Of a stretch of 41,686 nucleotides of DNA, positions 25,379 to 33,758 are shown one piece after another. The notes under the pieces were generated by a model. The model ran no database searches and was not told the origin of the DNA. It worked only from the letters and a program-made list of their open reading frames with translations. The position numbers and the translations under genes were made by a program. Position 1 is the stretch's first letter, and the number at the start of each line of letters is the position of its first letter. The DNA is from Clostridia bacterium (GTDB lineage Bacteria; Bacillota; Clostridia; Oscillospirales; Acutalibacteraceae), in assembly GCA_017395425.1 (NCBI GenBank), contig JAFPUM010000042.1, positions 1 through 41,686 of the forward strand. Reading direction: 5' to 3'.

Positions 25379-26815
25379 ATGGGACTTTTTGGTAATAAAA
25401 AGAGTAAAGAGGCTGTTGCGGCAGCCGTCAGCCATACAGCAGATACGACCGTCAGCCAAGTCAAGGAATCCATCGGCACCAGTGCGGCCGTGGAAATCAA
25501 GGAAAACAAAAAAGCCGACCTCAGCACGGTCAGCGGCGCGAAATTCCGCTTTGAAACCCTCCAGCTCCACGTGGGTCAGGAGCAACCCGACCCCGCCTCC
25601 GATTCCCGCGCGGTGCCGATCTATCAGACCACCTCCTATGTCTTCAAAAATTCTGCCCACGCGGCGGCGCGCTTCGGCTTGGCGGACGCGGGCAATATCT
25701 ACGGCAGACTCACCAACTCCACGCAGGACGTACTCGAAAAGCGCGTCGCAGCCCTGGAAGGCGGTGTAGCAGCTCTGGCAGTCGCGTCCGGCGCGGCGGC
25801 CATCACCTATACCATTGAAGCACTGGCGCAGCAGGGCGACAATATCGTTGCCCAGAAAACCATCTACGGCGGCAGTTACAACCTTCTCGCCCACACCCTT
25901 CCGCTCTACGGCGTGTCCACCACCTTTGTGGATATCCACAACCTCGCCGAAGTCGAAGCCGCGATTCAGCCCAACACCAAGGCGGTTTACCTCGAAACCC
26001 TCGGCAATCCCAACAGCGATATCCCCGACATCGACGCGATTGCCGCCATCGCGCACAAGCACGGTTTGCCCGTCGTGATTGACAATACCTTCGGCACGCC
26101 CTATCTCATCCGACCCATTGAACACGGCGCGGACATCGTCGTGCATTCCGCAACGAAATTCCTCGGCGGTCACGGCACCACCCTCGGCGGCATCATCGTG
26201 GATTCCGGTAAATTTGACTGGAAAGCTTCCGGCAAGTATTCCCCCATCGCGGACGCCAATCCCAGCTATCACGGCGTGTCCTTTGTGGCGGCAGCCGGTC
26301 CCGCGGCATTTGTCACCTATATCCGCGCCATTCTGCTGCGCGATACCGGCGCGGCAATCTCTCCCTTCAACTCCTTCCTGCTGCTGCAGGGCATCGAAAC
26401 CCTCTCGCTCCGTCTGGAACGCCACGCGGAGAACACCCAAAAGGTGGTGGAATATCTCGCCCATCACCCGCTGGTCGAGAAAGTCAACCACCCCTCTCTC
26501 CCCGATCATCCGCAGAACGCCCTCTACAAAAAATACTTCCCCAACGGCGGCGGTTCCATCTTCACCTTCGACATCAAGGGCGGTCAGACTGAGGCACATA
26601 AGTTTATTGACAACCTTGAAATCTTCTCACTGCTCGCCAACGTCGCGGATGTGAAATCGCTCGTCATTCATCCCGCAACTACCACCCATTCCCAGCTTTC
26701 ACCGGAGGAACTGCTCGATCAGGGCATCAAGCCCAACACCATCCGTCTGTCCATCGGCACCGAGCATATTGATGACATCATTGCCGATCTCGAAAAAGGC
26801 TTTGCCGCTGTGTGA
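25379..26815 (+). CDS. O-acetylhomoserine sulfhydrylase with N-terminal extension
   Basis: A 478-residue Cys/Met-metabolism PLP enzyme, expected to make homocysteine from O-acetylhomoserine and sulfide. The family core starts at FRFETLQLHVGQEQPDP near residue 56. YGRLTNST (near 112-119) and the PLP lysine motif HSATKFLGGHG (near 256-266) are intact. The first ~55 residues (MGLFGNKKSK...) are extra: they are hydrophilic, Lys/Ala/Ser/Thr-rich and not part of the usual enzyme. AAGGAG lies 11 bases before the ATG and no other ATG occurs before the core, so the extension seems real. Promoter and operator resemble those of cysK. Confidence 0.94.
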   Translation: MGLFGNKKSKEAVAAAVSHTADTTVSQVKESIGTSAAVEIKENKKADLSTVSGAKFRFETLQLHVGQEQPDPASDSRAVPIYQTTSYVFKNSAHAAARFGLADAGNIYGRLTNSTQDVLEKRVAALEGGVAALAVASGAAAITYTIEALAQQGDNIVAQKTIYGGSYNLLAHTLPLYGVSTTFVDIHNLAEVEAAIQPNTKAVYLETLGNPNSDIPDIDAIAAIAHKHGLPVVIDNTFGTPYLIRPIEHGADIVVHSATKFLGGHGTTLGGIIVDSGKFDWKASGKYSPIADANPSYHGVSFVAAAGPAAFVTYIRAILLRDTGAAISPFNSFLLLQGIETLSLRLERHAENTQKVVEYLAHHPLVEKVNHPSLPDHPQNALYKKYFPNGGGSIFTFDIKGGQTEAHKFIDNLEIFSLLANVADVKSLVIHPATTTHSQLSPEELLDQGIKPNTIRLSIGTEHIDDIIADLEKGFAAV

Positions 26816-26915
26816 CATTCAAACTAAATTTACATTTCATCACTACTTTATCCCAATTTGTATGCTATGCTATGGACAGCGCAGAGAGCTACCATGCAAA
26901 GGAGGGCGTGATGAA

Positions 26916-27266
26916 TTGAAGAATTACAAGATACCGCGTGAACAGCTCAAACAGTTTGTAAGGGGCAGAGGTATGTGCATGGCACCCGACACGGTCGTGG
27001 TGGACGGAATCCCCGTCGCGCTGATTTACCGCGTCATGCCTTCGTCACTCTATGACAGCGGCTGGCGGTTCTTCACTGGCACCGAAAGCAATGAATACCT
27101 TGCCAATTCCCGCTGCAACGGCGTCTATGACCTCAACACCGTGGTCAATTACTGCCCCGATACGCTCGAATTGCTCGACGCGCCGCCTTACACTGCCTTC
27201 CGCCGCAATGACGACGGCGATTGGGTCAACATCTCTTCACAGGTAGACTGGCACCAGTGGGCATGA
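26916..27266 (+). CDS. Imm33/DUF2185-like protein
   Basis: A 116-residue soluble protein. GMCMAPDTVVVDGIPVALIYR followed by DSGWRFFTGTESNEYL, YDLNTVVNYCPD and a final aromatic end fits DUF2185, classed as immunity protein Imm33. I choose the TTG at 26916, 9 bases after GGAGGG; the in-frame ATG at 26769 lies inside the previous gene. No toxin gene is adjacent, so it may be an orphan immunity or regulatory protein. It ends before a bidirectional terminator shared with acpP. Confidence 0.7.
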   Translation: MKNYKIPREQLKQFVRGRGMCMAPDTVVVDGIPVALIYRVMPSSLYDSGWRFFTGTESNEYLANSRCNGVYDLNTVVNYCPDTLELLDAPPYTAFRRNDDGDWVNISSQVDWHQWA

Positions 27267-27286
27267 CCGCTGTTTTGAAAAAAACA

Positions 27287-27335
27287 AAAATACCGCCGAT
27301 GCGGGCGCTTGTATGGCGCCGGTCGGCGGTATTTT
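27287..27335. terminator. Bidirectional terminator between the DUF2185-like gene and acpP
   Basis: AAAATACCGCCGA (27287-27299) pairs with TCGGCGGTATTTT (27323-27335), with A and T tracts on either side. Confidence 0.9.
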
Positions 27336-27376
27336 GATGTTTACTCTCCCGCTTTTTCTGTAACGGGCAGCAGACA

Positions 27377-27604
27377 TTACGCATTGGCTTCGATGAACTT
27401 GACAAGAGCGCCCACCGTGGTGAGGTTTTCGACTTCGGATTCGTCTACCTGCATATCGAATTCGTCGCCAAGGGTCATCATCAGCTCCATGACGTCGAGC
27501 GAATCAGCGCCCAGATCTTCCTGAATATGAGTCTCCGTTGTGATGGAATCCTCCTCCACGTCGAACTGATCGGCGAGAATCGCCTTTACCTTTTCAAATA
27601 CCAC
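27377..27604 (-). CDS. acpP: Acyl carrier protein
   Basis: A 75-residue acidic carrier protein for fatty acid synthesis. The phosphopantetheine serine lies in LGADSLDVMELMM. The start is the GTG at 27604, 8 bases after AAGGAGG. A GTG three codons earlier overlaps the ribosome site and is unlikely. It is monocistronic here, not beside other fab genes. Confidence 0.95.
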   Translation of the reverse strand: MVFEKVKAILADQFDVEEDSITTETHIQEDLGADSLDVMELMMTLGDEFDMQVDESEVENLTTVGALVKFIEANA

Positions 27605-27776
27605 AAAAAGCACCTCCTTTGTTTCAATTCACGCTCCATCGTCAGGAGCGAAAACGTGACGGTTCGTTCCAAAATTCCACGCCAATCCGAAAGGATTTCG
27701 GTTGCATTTGTCCGTCGGGTGTGCTACACTGTTACTGTTGACAAAACACCCCTCACGGCAACCGGTCACTACTAAA

Positions 27777-27805
27777 ATATTATTAGCATCGATACGATTT
27801 GTCAA
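27777..27805 (-). promoter_or_regulatory. Promoter of acpP
   Basis: Minus strand: perfect -35 TTGACA (27800-27805), 17-bp spacer, -10 TAATAT (27777-27782). The leader to acpP is about 165 bases with no gene. I see no convincing FapR or FabT box in it. Confidence 0.65.
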
Positions 27806-27906
27806 TATGTTTCAGCCAATTCTCCCCGAATATTTACGGTTTATTTTCATTTTGGCTGTCACCGCATCTTAGAGCCAAAAAAGAACGCAAAAAAAGGATG
27901 ATCCCT

Positions 27907-28755
27907 ATGTCTACCAAACAATTCGCCGTCATCGGACACCCGATCGGACACACCATGTCCCCGTTTATTCACACCGCGCTGTTCCGGCAGAACGGCATTG
28001 ACGCGGTGTACGGCGTGCAGGATATCGACCCCGCTGCCCTCGATACCGAGATACCCCGCCTGCTGCGGGAACTGGACGGCTTCAATGTCACCATTCCCTT
28101 CAAATCCGCCGTCATCCCCTATCTCGATGCCATAGAAGGCGCGGCGAAGGAATACGGCTCGGTCAATACCGTGCGCTGTGCCGACCGTTCGGGACGCACC
28201 ACCGACCCCACGGGCTTTGTGCGGGCATTGGCGGCGGCTGACATCGCGCTGACGGGACGGGTTGCCATACTCGGTGCAGGCGGCGTCTGCCGGGTCTTCG
28301 CGGGCGAAGCGGCAAGAGCGGACTGTGAACTGACCTTCGGCGTGCTGGAGAGCGATATGCCTGCCGCGCAGACCATTCTGGATGAGATACGGCAGTATCA
28401 TCCAGACATCCAGGCGGACATTGTCCGCATTGACACACTGAACGGGGATTTCGATCTGCTGGTCAACGCCACGCCGGTGGGTATGTATCCCAGAACCGAC
28501 GCTATGGCGGTCAGCGCGGATTTATTGCCCCACTGCAAAGCCGTGTTTGACGCGGTGTACAATCCCGAAGAAACGCTGCTGCTCCGGACAGCGAAAGAAG
28601 CAGGCTGCAAGACCCAGGGCGGTATGCCCATGCTGGTGTGGCAGGCGGCGGCGGCACAGGAAATCTGGTTGGATGTGAGTTTTGACCCCGACGAAGTGAC
28701 CAAGGTCATCGCGGACGCTACCGCCGAAATGAACCGGCATTTCGGGAAAAAATAA
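27907..28755 (+). CDS. aroE: Shikimate dehydrogenase
   Basis: A 282-residue NADP enzyme that reduces 3-dehydroshikimate to shikimate. The substrate loop GHPIGHTMSPFIH lies near 10-22, the catalytic lysine in NVTIPFK near 62-68, and the conserved aspartate in TDPTGF near 101-106. The nucleotide loop GAGGVCR near 124 differs slightly from the usual GAGGAAR. The ATG at 27907 is 9 bases after AAAGG; longer in-frame starts lie in non-coding-looking DNA. It is probably linked with aroK, but a structured 240-base gap lies between them. Confidence 0.93.
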   Translation: MSTKQFAVIGHPIGHTMSPFIHTALFRQNGIDAVYGVQDIDPAALDTEIPRLLRELDGFNVTIPFKSAVIPYLDAIEGAAKEYGSVNTVRCADRSGRTTDPTGFVRALAAADIALTGRVAILGAGGVCRVFAGEAARADCELTFGVLESDMPAAQTILDEIRQYHPDIQADIVRIDTLNGDFDLLVNATPVGMYPRTDAMAVSADLLPHCKAVFDAVYNPEETLLLRTAKEAGCKTQGGMPMLVWQAAAAQEIWLDVSFDPDEVTKVIADATAEMNRHFGKK

Positions 28756-28767
28756 AGCGCATAATTA

Positions 28768-28875
28768 GCCGCGCAGCGGCGGGGATTCCAAAGGGACGAG
28801 TCCCTTTGGCGGGTGCAGGGCAGGAGCCCTGCCAGGGACCGGGACAGCGTCCCGGCAGGCAGGCGAAAGCCTGCC
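28768..28875 (+). repeat. Array of five consecutive GC-rich hairpins
   Basis: Five perfect short hairpins lie end to end between aroE and aroK: GCCGC/GCGGC (28768-28780), CCAAAGGGA/TCCCTTTGG (28788-28809), GCAGGGC/GCCCTGC (28815-28832), CCGGGAC/GTCCCGG (28839-28855) and GGCAGGC/GCCTGCC (28858-28875, GAAA tetraloop). Loops are 3-4 bases. There is no T run after the last one, so it does not look like a terminator. It could be an interspersed repeat or an RNA element controlling aroK expression or message stability. Confidence 0.75.
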
Positions 28876-28880
28876 GAGCG

Positions 28881-28961
28881 AAACCAGCCCGGACAAATAA
28901 CAAGGTCAGGCAAATCCAGACAAGGAATCCCCCAAAAGCAAAACCAGCCCTGACACACAAC
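28881..28961 (+). repeat. Imperfect 21-bp direct repeat
   Basis: AAACCAGCCC-GACA-AAC occurs at 28881-28901 and 28941-28961 (60-base period) with 4 mismatches. It lies between the hairpin array and aroK. Confidence 0.5.
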
Positions 28962-28999
28962 GGGAAAGGGCGAATTCCACAGAAAGGAAGAAACATCCA

Positions 29000-29509
29000 T
29001 TGAATAAAAATATCGTGCTGTTCGGCTTTATGGGCTGCGGCAAGAGTACAGTGGGCAGCGAACTGGCAAAACAAACCGGTAGGGAACTCATCGACACCGA
29101 CAGTCTCATCGAACAGGAAGAAGGCATGAGCATTACCGACATCTTCCGCGTGTACGGGGAGGACTACTTCCGCGACCGGGAACATGAAATCTGTCAACGT
29201 CTGTCGGAACGCACACGGCTGATCATTTCGGCAGGCGGCGGCGCGCTGACCTTCCGGCGGAATGTGGAAACCCTTCGCAAGGGCGGTGTGCTGGTACTCA
29301 TCGACGTAACGCCGGAGGTCATCTATGAACGTCTCAAAGAAGATGCCACCCGTCCGCTGCTGCAATGTGAGGATAAGCTGGGCGCCATCCGGACTTTATA
29401 CGCCAAGCGGGACAGTCTGTACCGTGCCGCCGCCGATATCGTGGTCAACGGCAGCCAGCCCAAGGGCTATGTGGCACTCGACATCATGAAGGCAACCGGC
29501 ATACTGTAG
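29000..29509 (+). CDS. aroK: Shikimate kinase
   Basis: A 169-residue kinase that phosphorylates shikimate with ATP. Walker A GFMGCGKST lies near 9-17. The DTD substrate motif is near 33-35, with R58 in YFRDREHE and the glycine loop SAGGGAL near 77-83. The start is a TTG at 29000 with AAAGGAAG about 9 bases upstream. Second shikimate gene after aroE. Confidence 0.94.
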   Translation: MNKNIVLFGFMGCGKSTVGSELAKQTGRELIDTDSLIEQEEGMSITDIFRVYGEDYFRDREHEICQRLSERTRLIISAGGGALTFRRNVETLRKGGVLVLIDVTPEVIYERLKEDATRPLLQCEDKLGAIRTLYAKRDSLYRAAADIVVNGSQPKGYVALDIMKATGIL

Positions 29510-29511
29510 AA

Positions 29512-29549
29512 ATGAATAGTGAATGGTGAATAATGAATAGTGAAGAATG
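29512..29549 (+). repeat. Short GAATAGTGAATG-type tandem repeat
   Basis: Degenerate tandem copies of GAATAGTGAA/GAATAATGAA fill the gap after aroK. This kind of simple repeat is frequent between genes in clostridial genomes. Confidence 0.55.
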
Positions 29550-29575
29550 ATTGGTTGAGGGAGGAACACGTTTGT

Positions 29576-30190
29576 ATGGAAAACCTGCTGGGATTGCGAT
29601 GGGGCGGCGCTGATGTGGTATATGACGGACAAAAAATTGAAATATGCTCGCTGGCTTCACGGGTAGCGCTGCGGTATCTGGCGGATCATTATCCTGTCAC
29701 ATTGAATCAGATGGTGTTTCCCTATGCGGATCGGCTGTCGCTGTCGGGCAAGCCCGGCTCCGAGAGCACACAGCTTTTCGGCACCCATCTGATACTGCGC
29801 AATGTGGCAGAAGAGGCTGTCGCGGAAGCGCTGTCGGAAGGGCTTTCGGCAACGGCAGCCGCGAACGGCGATTGGCAGCCGGATGTGGTGGTTCATCATT
29901 TCGGCATGTCGGACGGCTGTGCGGCGGCGGAAGAAATCGCCGCGTTTCTGGACTGCCGCTGTGACGGCACGACGGTCGGTGATTTCGGGGGTATGCTCGG
30001 CGGCTTTCTCCCCCACTGGCGAATACGCGAAGCCGCCAAGGAATTTGCCTCCTTTTCCGAGATGGCGTATCGCGTCACCAAGGGCGGCGTGTACGGTCTG
30101 GCGGGCGGGACGCTGCTGCTGCACGACGGACTGGCTTCCGACGTCATCGACCGGGTGCGGGACGTCTGCTGGCAGAAAACGGGAATATAG
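29576..30190 (+). CDS. Unrecognised cytosolic protein
   Basis: A 204-residue soluble protein I cannot assign. Features are an N-terminal GLRWGG, an alanine/glutamate-rich middle (about 78-95), DVVVHHFG, a glycine-rich DFGGMLGGFLPHWRI near 140-154, and a GGVYGLAGGTLLLH stretch near 175. The start has GGGAGG about 11 bases upstream. It follows aroK by 66 bases and precedes a bidirectional terminator, so it may be the last gene of the aro transcript. Confidence 0.65.
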   Translation: MENLLGLRWGGADVVYDGQKIEICSLASRVALRYLADHYPVTLNQMVFPYADRLSLSGKPGSESTQLFGTHLILRNVAEEAVAEALSEGLSATAAANGDWQPDVVVHHFGMSDGCAAAEEIAAFLDCRCDGTTVGDFGGMLGGFLPHWRIREAAKEFASFSEMAYRVTKGGVYGLAGGTLLLHDGLASDVIDRVRDVCWQKTGI

Positions 30191-30206
30191 TGAATATTTT
30201 CATAGT

Positions 30207-30255
30207 AAAACGCCGTACAGGGAGCATCGTTATGATATCTCTGTACGGCGCTTTT
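30207..30255. terminator. Bidirectional terminator before mfd end
   Basis: CGCCGTACAG (30211-30220) pairs with CTGTACGGCG (30241-30250), flanked by AAAA and CTTTT. It ends both converging units. Confidence 0.9.
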
Positions 30256-30261
30256 ATTGTC

Positions 30262-33200
30262 TCAATTGTCCTCCTGCGGTTTGTCTTCTTTGAGCGCGTC
30301 GAGAATCTCACGCAGATTACCGTCGGGAGAAAGATCGGGGTTGATTTTCACGGCATAATAGGGCGGCGTTTTGTCCACAACCGTCACACGTTTGGGCAGC
30401 TTGACCGACAGTCGGCTGAGTACGTCGAAATCCACCCGCTCGCAGTAGAGCAGATACCGTCCCTCGCCCTGCCGGATCTCCTTGATGCCTGCCGCCGCCG
30501 CACGGCTGCGCAGCTGCGACACGGTGATGAGTCCCATGACCGCCTTGGGCGGTTCCCCGAAGCGGTCGATGAGTTCGTCCACCGCGGCGGAAGCGTCTTC
30601 CTCGCTGCGCACCGACGCGATCAGGCGATAAACCTCCAGCCGCAACTGGGAGGACTGGATATAGCTCTCCGGAATGTGCGCTTCGATACGGATATCCACC
30701 AGACATTCGACGTCCTGCGCAAGGGGCGCCTCCCCCTTGACCTTGCGGACAGCCGCGCCCAGCAGCTTCATATACATATCATAGCCCACGCTTTCGACCT
30801 GTCCCGACTGGTCGCTGCCCAGCAGATTGCCCGCGCCGCGAATCTGCAAATCACGCATGGCAATCTTCATGCCCGAGCCGAACTCCGTAAATTCCCGTAT
30901 CGCTTCGAGACGCTTGCTGGCGGTTTCGGTGAGCGACTTGAAGGGCGGCACGGTCAGATAGGCATAGGCGCGTCGGGAACTGCGTCCCACTCTGCCGCGT
31001 ATCTGATGCAGCTGCGCCAGACCGAAATTGCAGGCGTTTTCGATGATAAGGGTGTTGCAGTTGGGAATATCCACGCCGGTTTCGATGATAGTGGTGCAGA
31101 CCAGAATGTCCGCCTCGTGATCCAGCAGCTTGCGCCAGACCTCACTCAGCGCTTCCTCCGCCATCTGTCCGTGACCTACCACCACGCGCGCTTCGGGCGC
31201 CATTTTGGCAACACGGGCGGCGACAAGGTCGATGTCCTCCACGCGGTTGTGCAGATAAAAAACCTGACCGCCCCGGCGGAGTTCCCGGTGAATCGCCTCG
31301 GCAATCATCCCGTCATCGTGGTCGATGATGTAGGTCTGGACGGGGTGACGGTCCTGCGGCGGTTCGTTGAGAGAGGAAATATCGCGCAGACCGCTCATCG
31401 CCATATTGAGCGTGCGGGGAATGGGCGTGGCGGACAGCGTGAGAATATCCACGGCGGGATAGCGCTCCTTGAAGCGTTCCTTCTGCGCCACGCCGAATCG
31501 CTGTTCCTCATCGATGACCGCGAGACCGAGGTCGCGGAATTCCACGTTTTTCTGAATCAGCTTATGCGTGCCGATGATGAGGTCAATATCCCCGCGTTTG
31601 AGCCGCCGGAGAATCTCGGTCTGCTGTTTGGGTGTGCGGAAGCGGGAGAGAATCTCGATGCGGAAGGGATAGGCGTCAAACCGGCTGGCGGCAGTCTGGA
31701 AGTGCTGCCACGCGAGAATGGTAGTCGGCACCAGAATCGCGCACTGCCGTCCCTCAATCATGCACTTGAAGGCGGCGCGGAGGGCGACTTCGGTCTTGCC
31801 GAAGCCCACGTCGCCGCAGAGCAGACGATCCATCGGGGTGGCACGTTCCATATCGTGCTTGATTTCCTCCACGGCTTTGAGCTGGTCAAAGGTTTCGGGA
31901 TAGGCGAAACGATCCTCGAATTCCCGCTGCCACTCGGTGTCCGCGTCGAAGGCATACCCCTCCGCCTGCATCCGTTCCGCGTAAATTTTCACCAGTTTTT
32001 CGGCAATATCCGCCACGTGCTTCTGCACACGCCGCTTCTGGCGCGCCCATTCGTCCGTGCCGAGGCGGTTGACCTTGACAGTGCCGTCCTCCCGTCCGCC
32101 GATATACTTGCTCACCATGTCGAGCTGGGTGATGGGCACATACAGCACGTCGCTTTTGGCATAGTTGATGCGGATAAAGTCCTTGGTCACGCCGTCCGAG
32201 CGGATTTTCTCGATACCGCCGAAGGTGCCGATGCCGTAAGAGGAATGCACCACGTAATCGCCGGGGTGCAGTTCGTTGAGATTCTGCAAATCAAGGGCAT
32301 TTTTGGCACGCTTGCCTTTGAGTGTTTCGGCGGCGGGATGGGAATAACGTCCCCACGACAGCACCGCCAGCCCCACAGAGAGATATTCAAAGCCGCCCGA
32401 AAGTCCCCCCTCCGCCACGGTCACGCCCTGGAACAGCGGCAGTCGGGGCGCATTGTTCTGTGTGACCGGCAGACCGGCTTTCCGGATATCGGTGTACAGT
32501 CCTTCGCAGGAGCGCGGCGTGCCGCCCAGCAGTATGACGGAGGTGCCGCCGTCCAGCATGGCTTTCAGTTCCTCGATGAGATCGGAGCCTTTGCCGTTCC
32601 ACACCGGGTGCTGCCGGGCGCTGATATTGACCAGTGCCTGCAAGTCAAAGGCATAGCCGCCGCGGGTGAAGGTTTCGAGATAGAGCGCGTGAGAGAGCTT
32701 CGCCATGAAATCCCCGTAGGACAGGGTGAAAGTGTCCAGCCCCTTGCAGAGAATCCCGCTTTCCATGAGGCTCTTGATTTCCTCGGTGAGCAGGGCTTCG
32801 CTGTTTTTCAGACGTTCCTGCACCGCGACATGCTCGCTCACCACAATCAATGCGCCTTGGGGCAGATAGTCAAAAATTGTGGCGGGTCGGTCGCAGAGCA
32901 GCGGCAGATAGCGGTCGGTCACGCCCTGAAAGACGCCGGCTTCCCAATCATCCGCCTCTTTGAGCAGACGCTGCCCCGCCGTCTGGGAGGCTTTTCCCCG
33001 CAGTTTGGACGCGAGCGAACGCAGACGGGCGGCGAGGGCTGCCTTGTCGGATACAACCAGTTCGGCGGCGGGCAGCAGCCCCACCGTTTCCACCGGTTCG
33101 AGACTGCGCTGGGTGTCGATGTCAAAGGAACGAATCGTGTCCACGGTGTCGCCCCAGAATTCGGCGCGGATGGGGTGAGCCGCATCCGGCGGGAAAAAGT

Positions 33201-33747
33201 CGAGAATGCCGCCGCGAAGGGAGAACTGTCCCGCGCCTTCCACCATCTCACACCGCTGGTACCCCGCCGCCGCGAGGGCATTCACGCAAGTCTGCGGGGA
33301 AAGTTCGGCGCCTGCCGACAGCGTAATCATGCGTTCCCGGAGCTGTTCGGGCGGAATGGTCAGCTGCGCGGCGCCGTCGGCACACACCACAGCCACATCG
33401 AAGTCTTCCTTGACCATCCGGCTGAGGGCTTCAATGCGGCTGTGTTCGTACTCGTGGGAACGCCCTTCCAGCGGGCGGAGTTCGATGTCCCGCGCCGGAC
33501 AGAAGCAGGCGCGCAGTCCCATTTTTTCCAGATCTTCGCATGTGCGCACGGCTTCCGCCTCGTCGGCGGCAAGATAGAGCAGCTTACGCTCCAGCGAACG
33601 GCAGAGCGCCGCCGCAAACTGATTCTTGTGAATGCTGGCAAGTCCCGTCACGGCGGCGGGCAGACGGTGTTTCCGGATATGATTGACCAGCGTCCGGTAT
33701 TCTTCCAGCCCGTCAAGCAGGGCAGGGATAAAATCAAGTGTTTCCAA
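30262..33747 (-). CDS. mfd: Transcription-repair coupling factor
   Basis: A 1161-residue DNA translocase that removes stalled RNA polymerase and recruits excision repair. It has an N-terminal UvrB-like region and a central polymerase-interacting domain. An SF2 helicase core carries Walker A GDVGFGKTE near 645 and IDEEQRFG near 744, with a C-terminal TRCF domain. The length is normal. The start is a TTG at 33747 with AAGAGG 7-8 bases upstream. It lies 11 bases after the acyltransferase/GH25 gene and is thus co-transcribed with it. Confidence 0.97.
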   Translation of the reverse strand: METLDFIPALLDGLEEYRTLVNHIRKHRLPAAVTGLASIHKNQFAAALCRSLERKLLYLAADEAEAVRTCEDLEKMGLRACFCPARDIELRPLEGRSHEYEHSRIEALSRMVKEDFDVAVVCADGAAQLTIPPEQLRERMITLSAGAELSPQTCVNALAAAGYQRCEMVEGAGQFSLRGGILDFFPPDAAHPIRAEFWGDTVDTIRSFDIDTQRSLEPVETVGLLPAAELVVSDKAALAARLRSLASKLRGKASQTAGQRLLKEADDWEAGVFQGVTDRYLPLLCDRPATIFDYLPQGALIVVSEHVAVQERLKNSEALLTEEIKSLMESGILCKGLDTFTLSYGDFMAKLSHALYLETFTRGGYAFDLQALVNISARQHPVWNGKGSDLIEELKAMLDGGTSVILLGGTPRSCEGLYTDIRKAGLPVTQNNAPRLPLFQGVTVAEGGLSGGFEYLSVGLAVLSWGRYSHPAAETLKGKRAKNALDLQNLNELHPGDYVVHSSYGIGTFGGIEKIRSDGVTKDFIRINYAKSDVLYVPITQLDMVSKYIGGREDGTVKVNRLGTDEWARQKRRVQKHVADIAEKLVKIYAERMQAEGYAFDADTEWQREFEDRFAYPETFDQLKAVEEIKHDMERATPMDRLLCGDVGFGKTEVALRAAFKCMIEGRQCAILVPTTILAWQHFQTAASRFDAYPFRIEILSRFRTPKQQTEILRRLKRGDIDLIIGTHKLIQKNVEFRDLGLAVIDEEQRFGVAQKERFKERYPAVDILTLSATPIPRTLNMAMSGLRDISSLNEPPQDRHPVQTYIIDHDDGMIAEAIHRELRRGGQVFYLHNRVEDIDLVAARVAKMAPEARVVVGHGQMAEEALSEVWRKLLDHEADILVCTTIIETGVDIPNCNTLIIENACNFGLAQLHQIRGRVGRSSRRAYAYLTVPPFKSLTETASKRLEAIREFTEFGSGMKIAMRDLQIRGAGNLLGSDQSGQVESVGYDMYMKLLGAAVRKVKGEAPLAQDVECLVDIRIEAHIPESYIQSSQLRLEVYRLIASVRSEEDASAAVDELIDRFGEPPKAVMGLITVSQLRSRAAAAGIKEIRQGEGRYLLYCERVDFDVLSRLSVKLPKRVTVVDKTPPYYAVKINPDLSPDGNLREILDALKEDKPQEDN

Positions 33748-33758
33748 TATGATACCTC

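Noticed and set aside
25310-26599. 429-codon minus-strand frame over the sulfhydrylase
   Set aside because: Antisense shadow of a clear PLP enzyme gene.
27614-27776. FapR or FabT operator upstream of acpP
   Set aside because: No match to TTAGTACCTNNTACTAA-like or AGTTTGA-type palindromes could be seen.
28788-28875. CRISPR-like array between aroE and aroK
   Set aside because: The hairpins differ in sequence and there are no equal-length spacers; they are separate stems, not repeats of one unit.
28768-28875. Simple transcription terminator after aroE
   Set aside because: Five stems in series and no T run after any of them.
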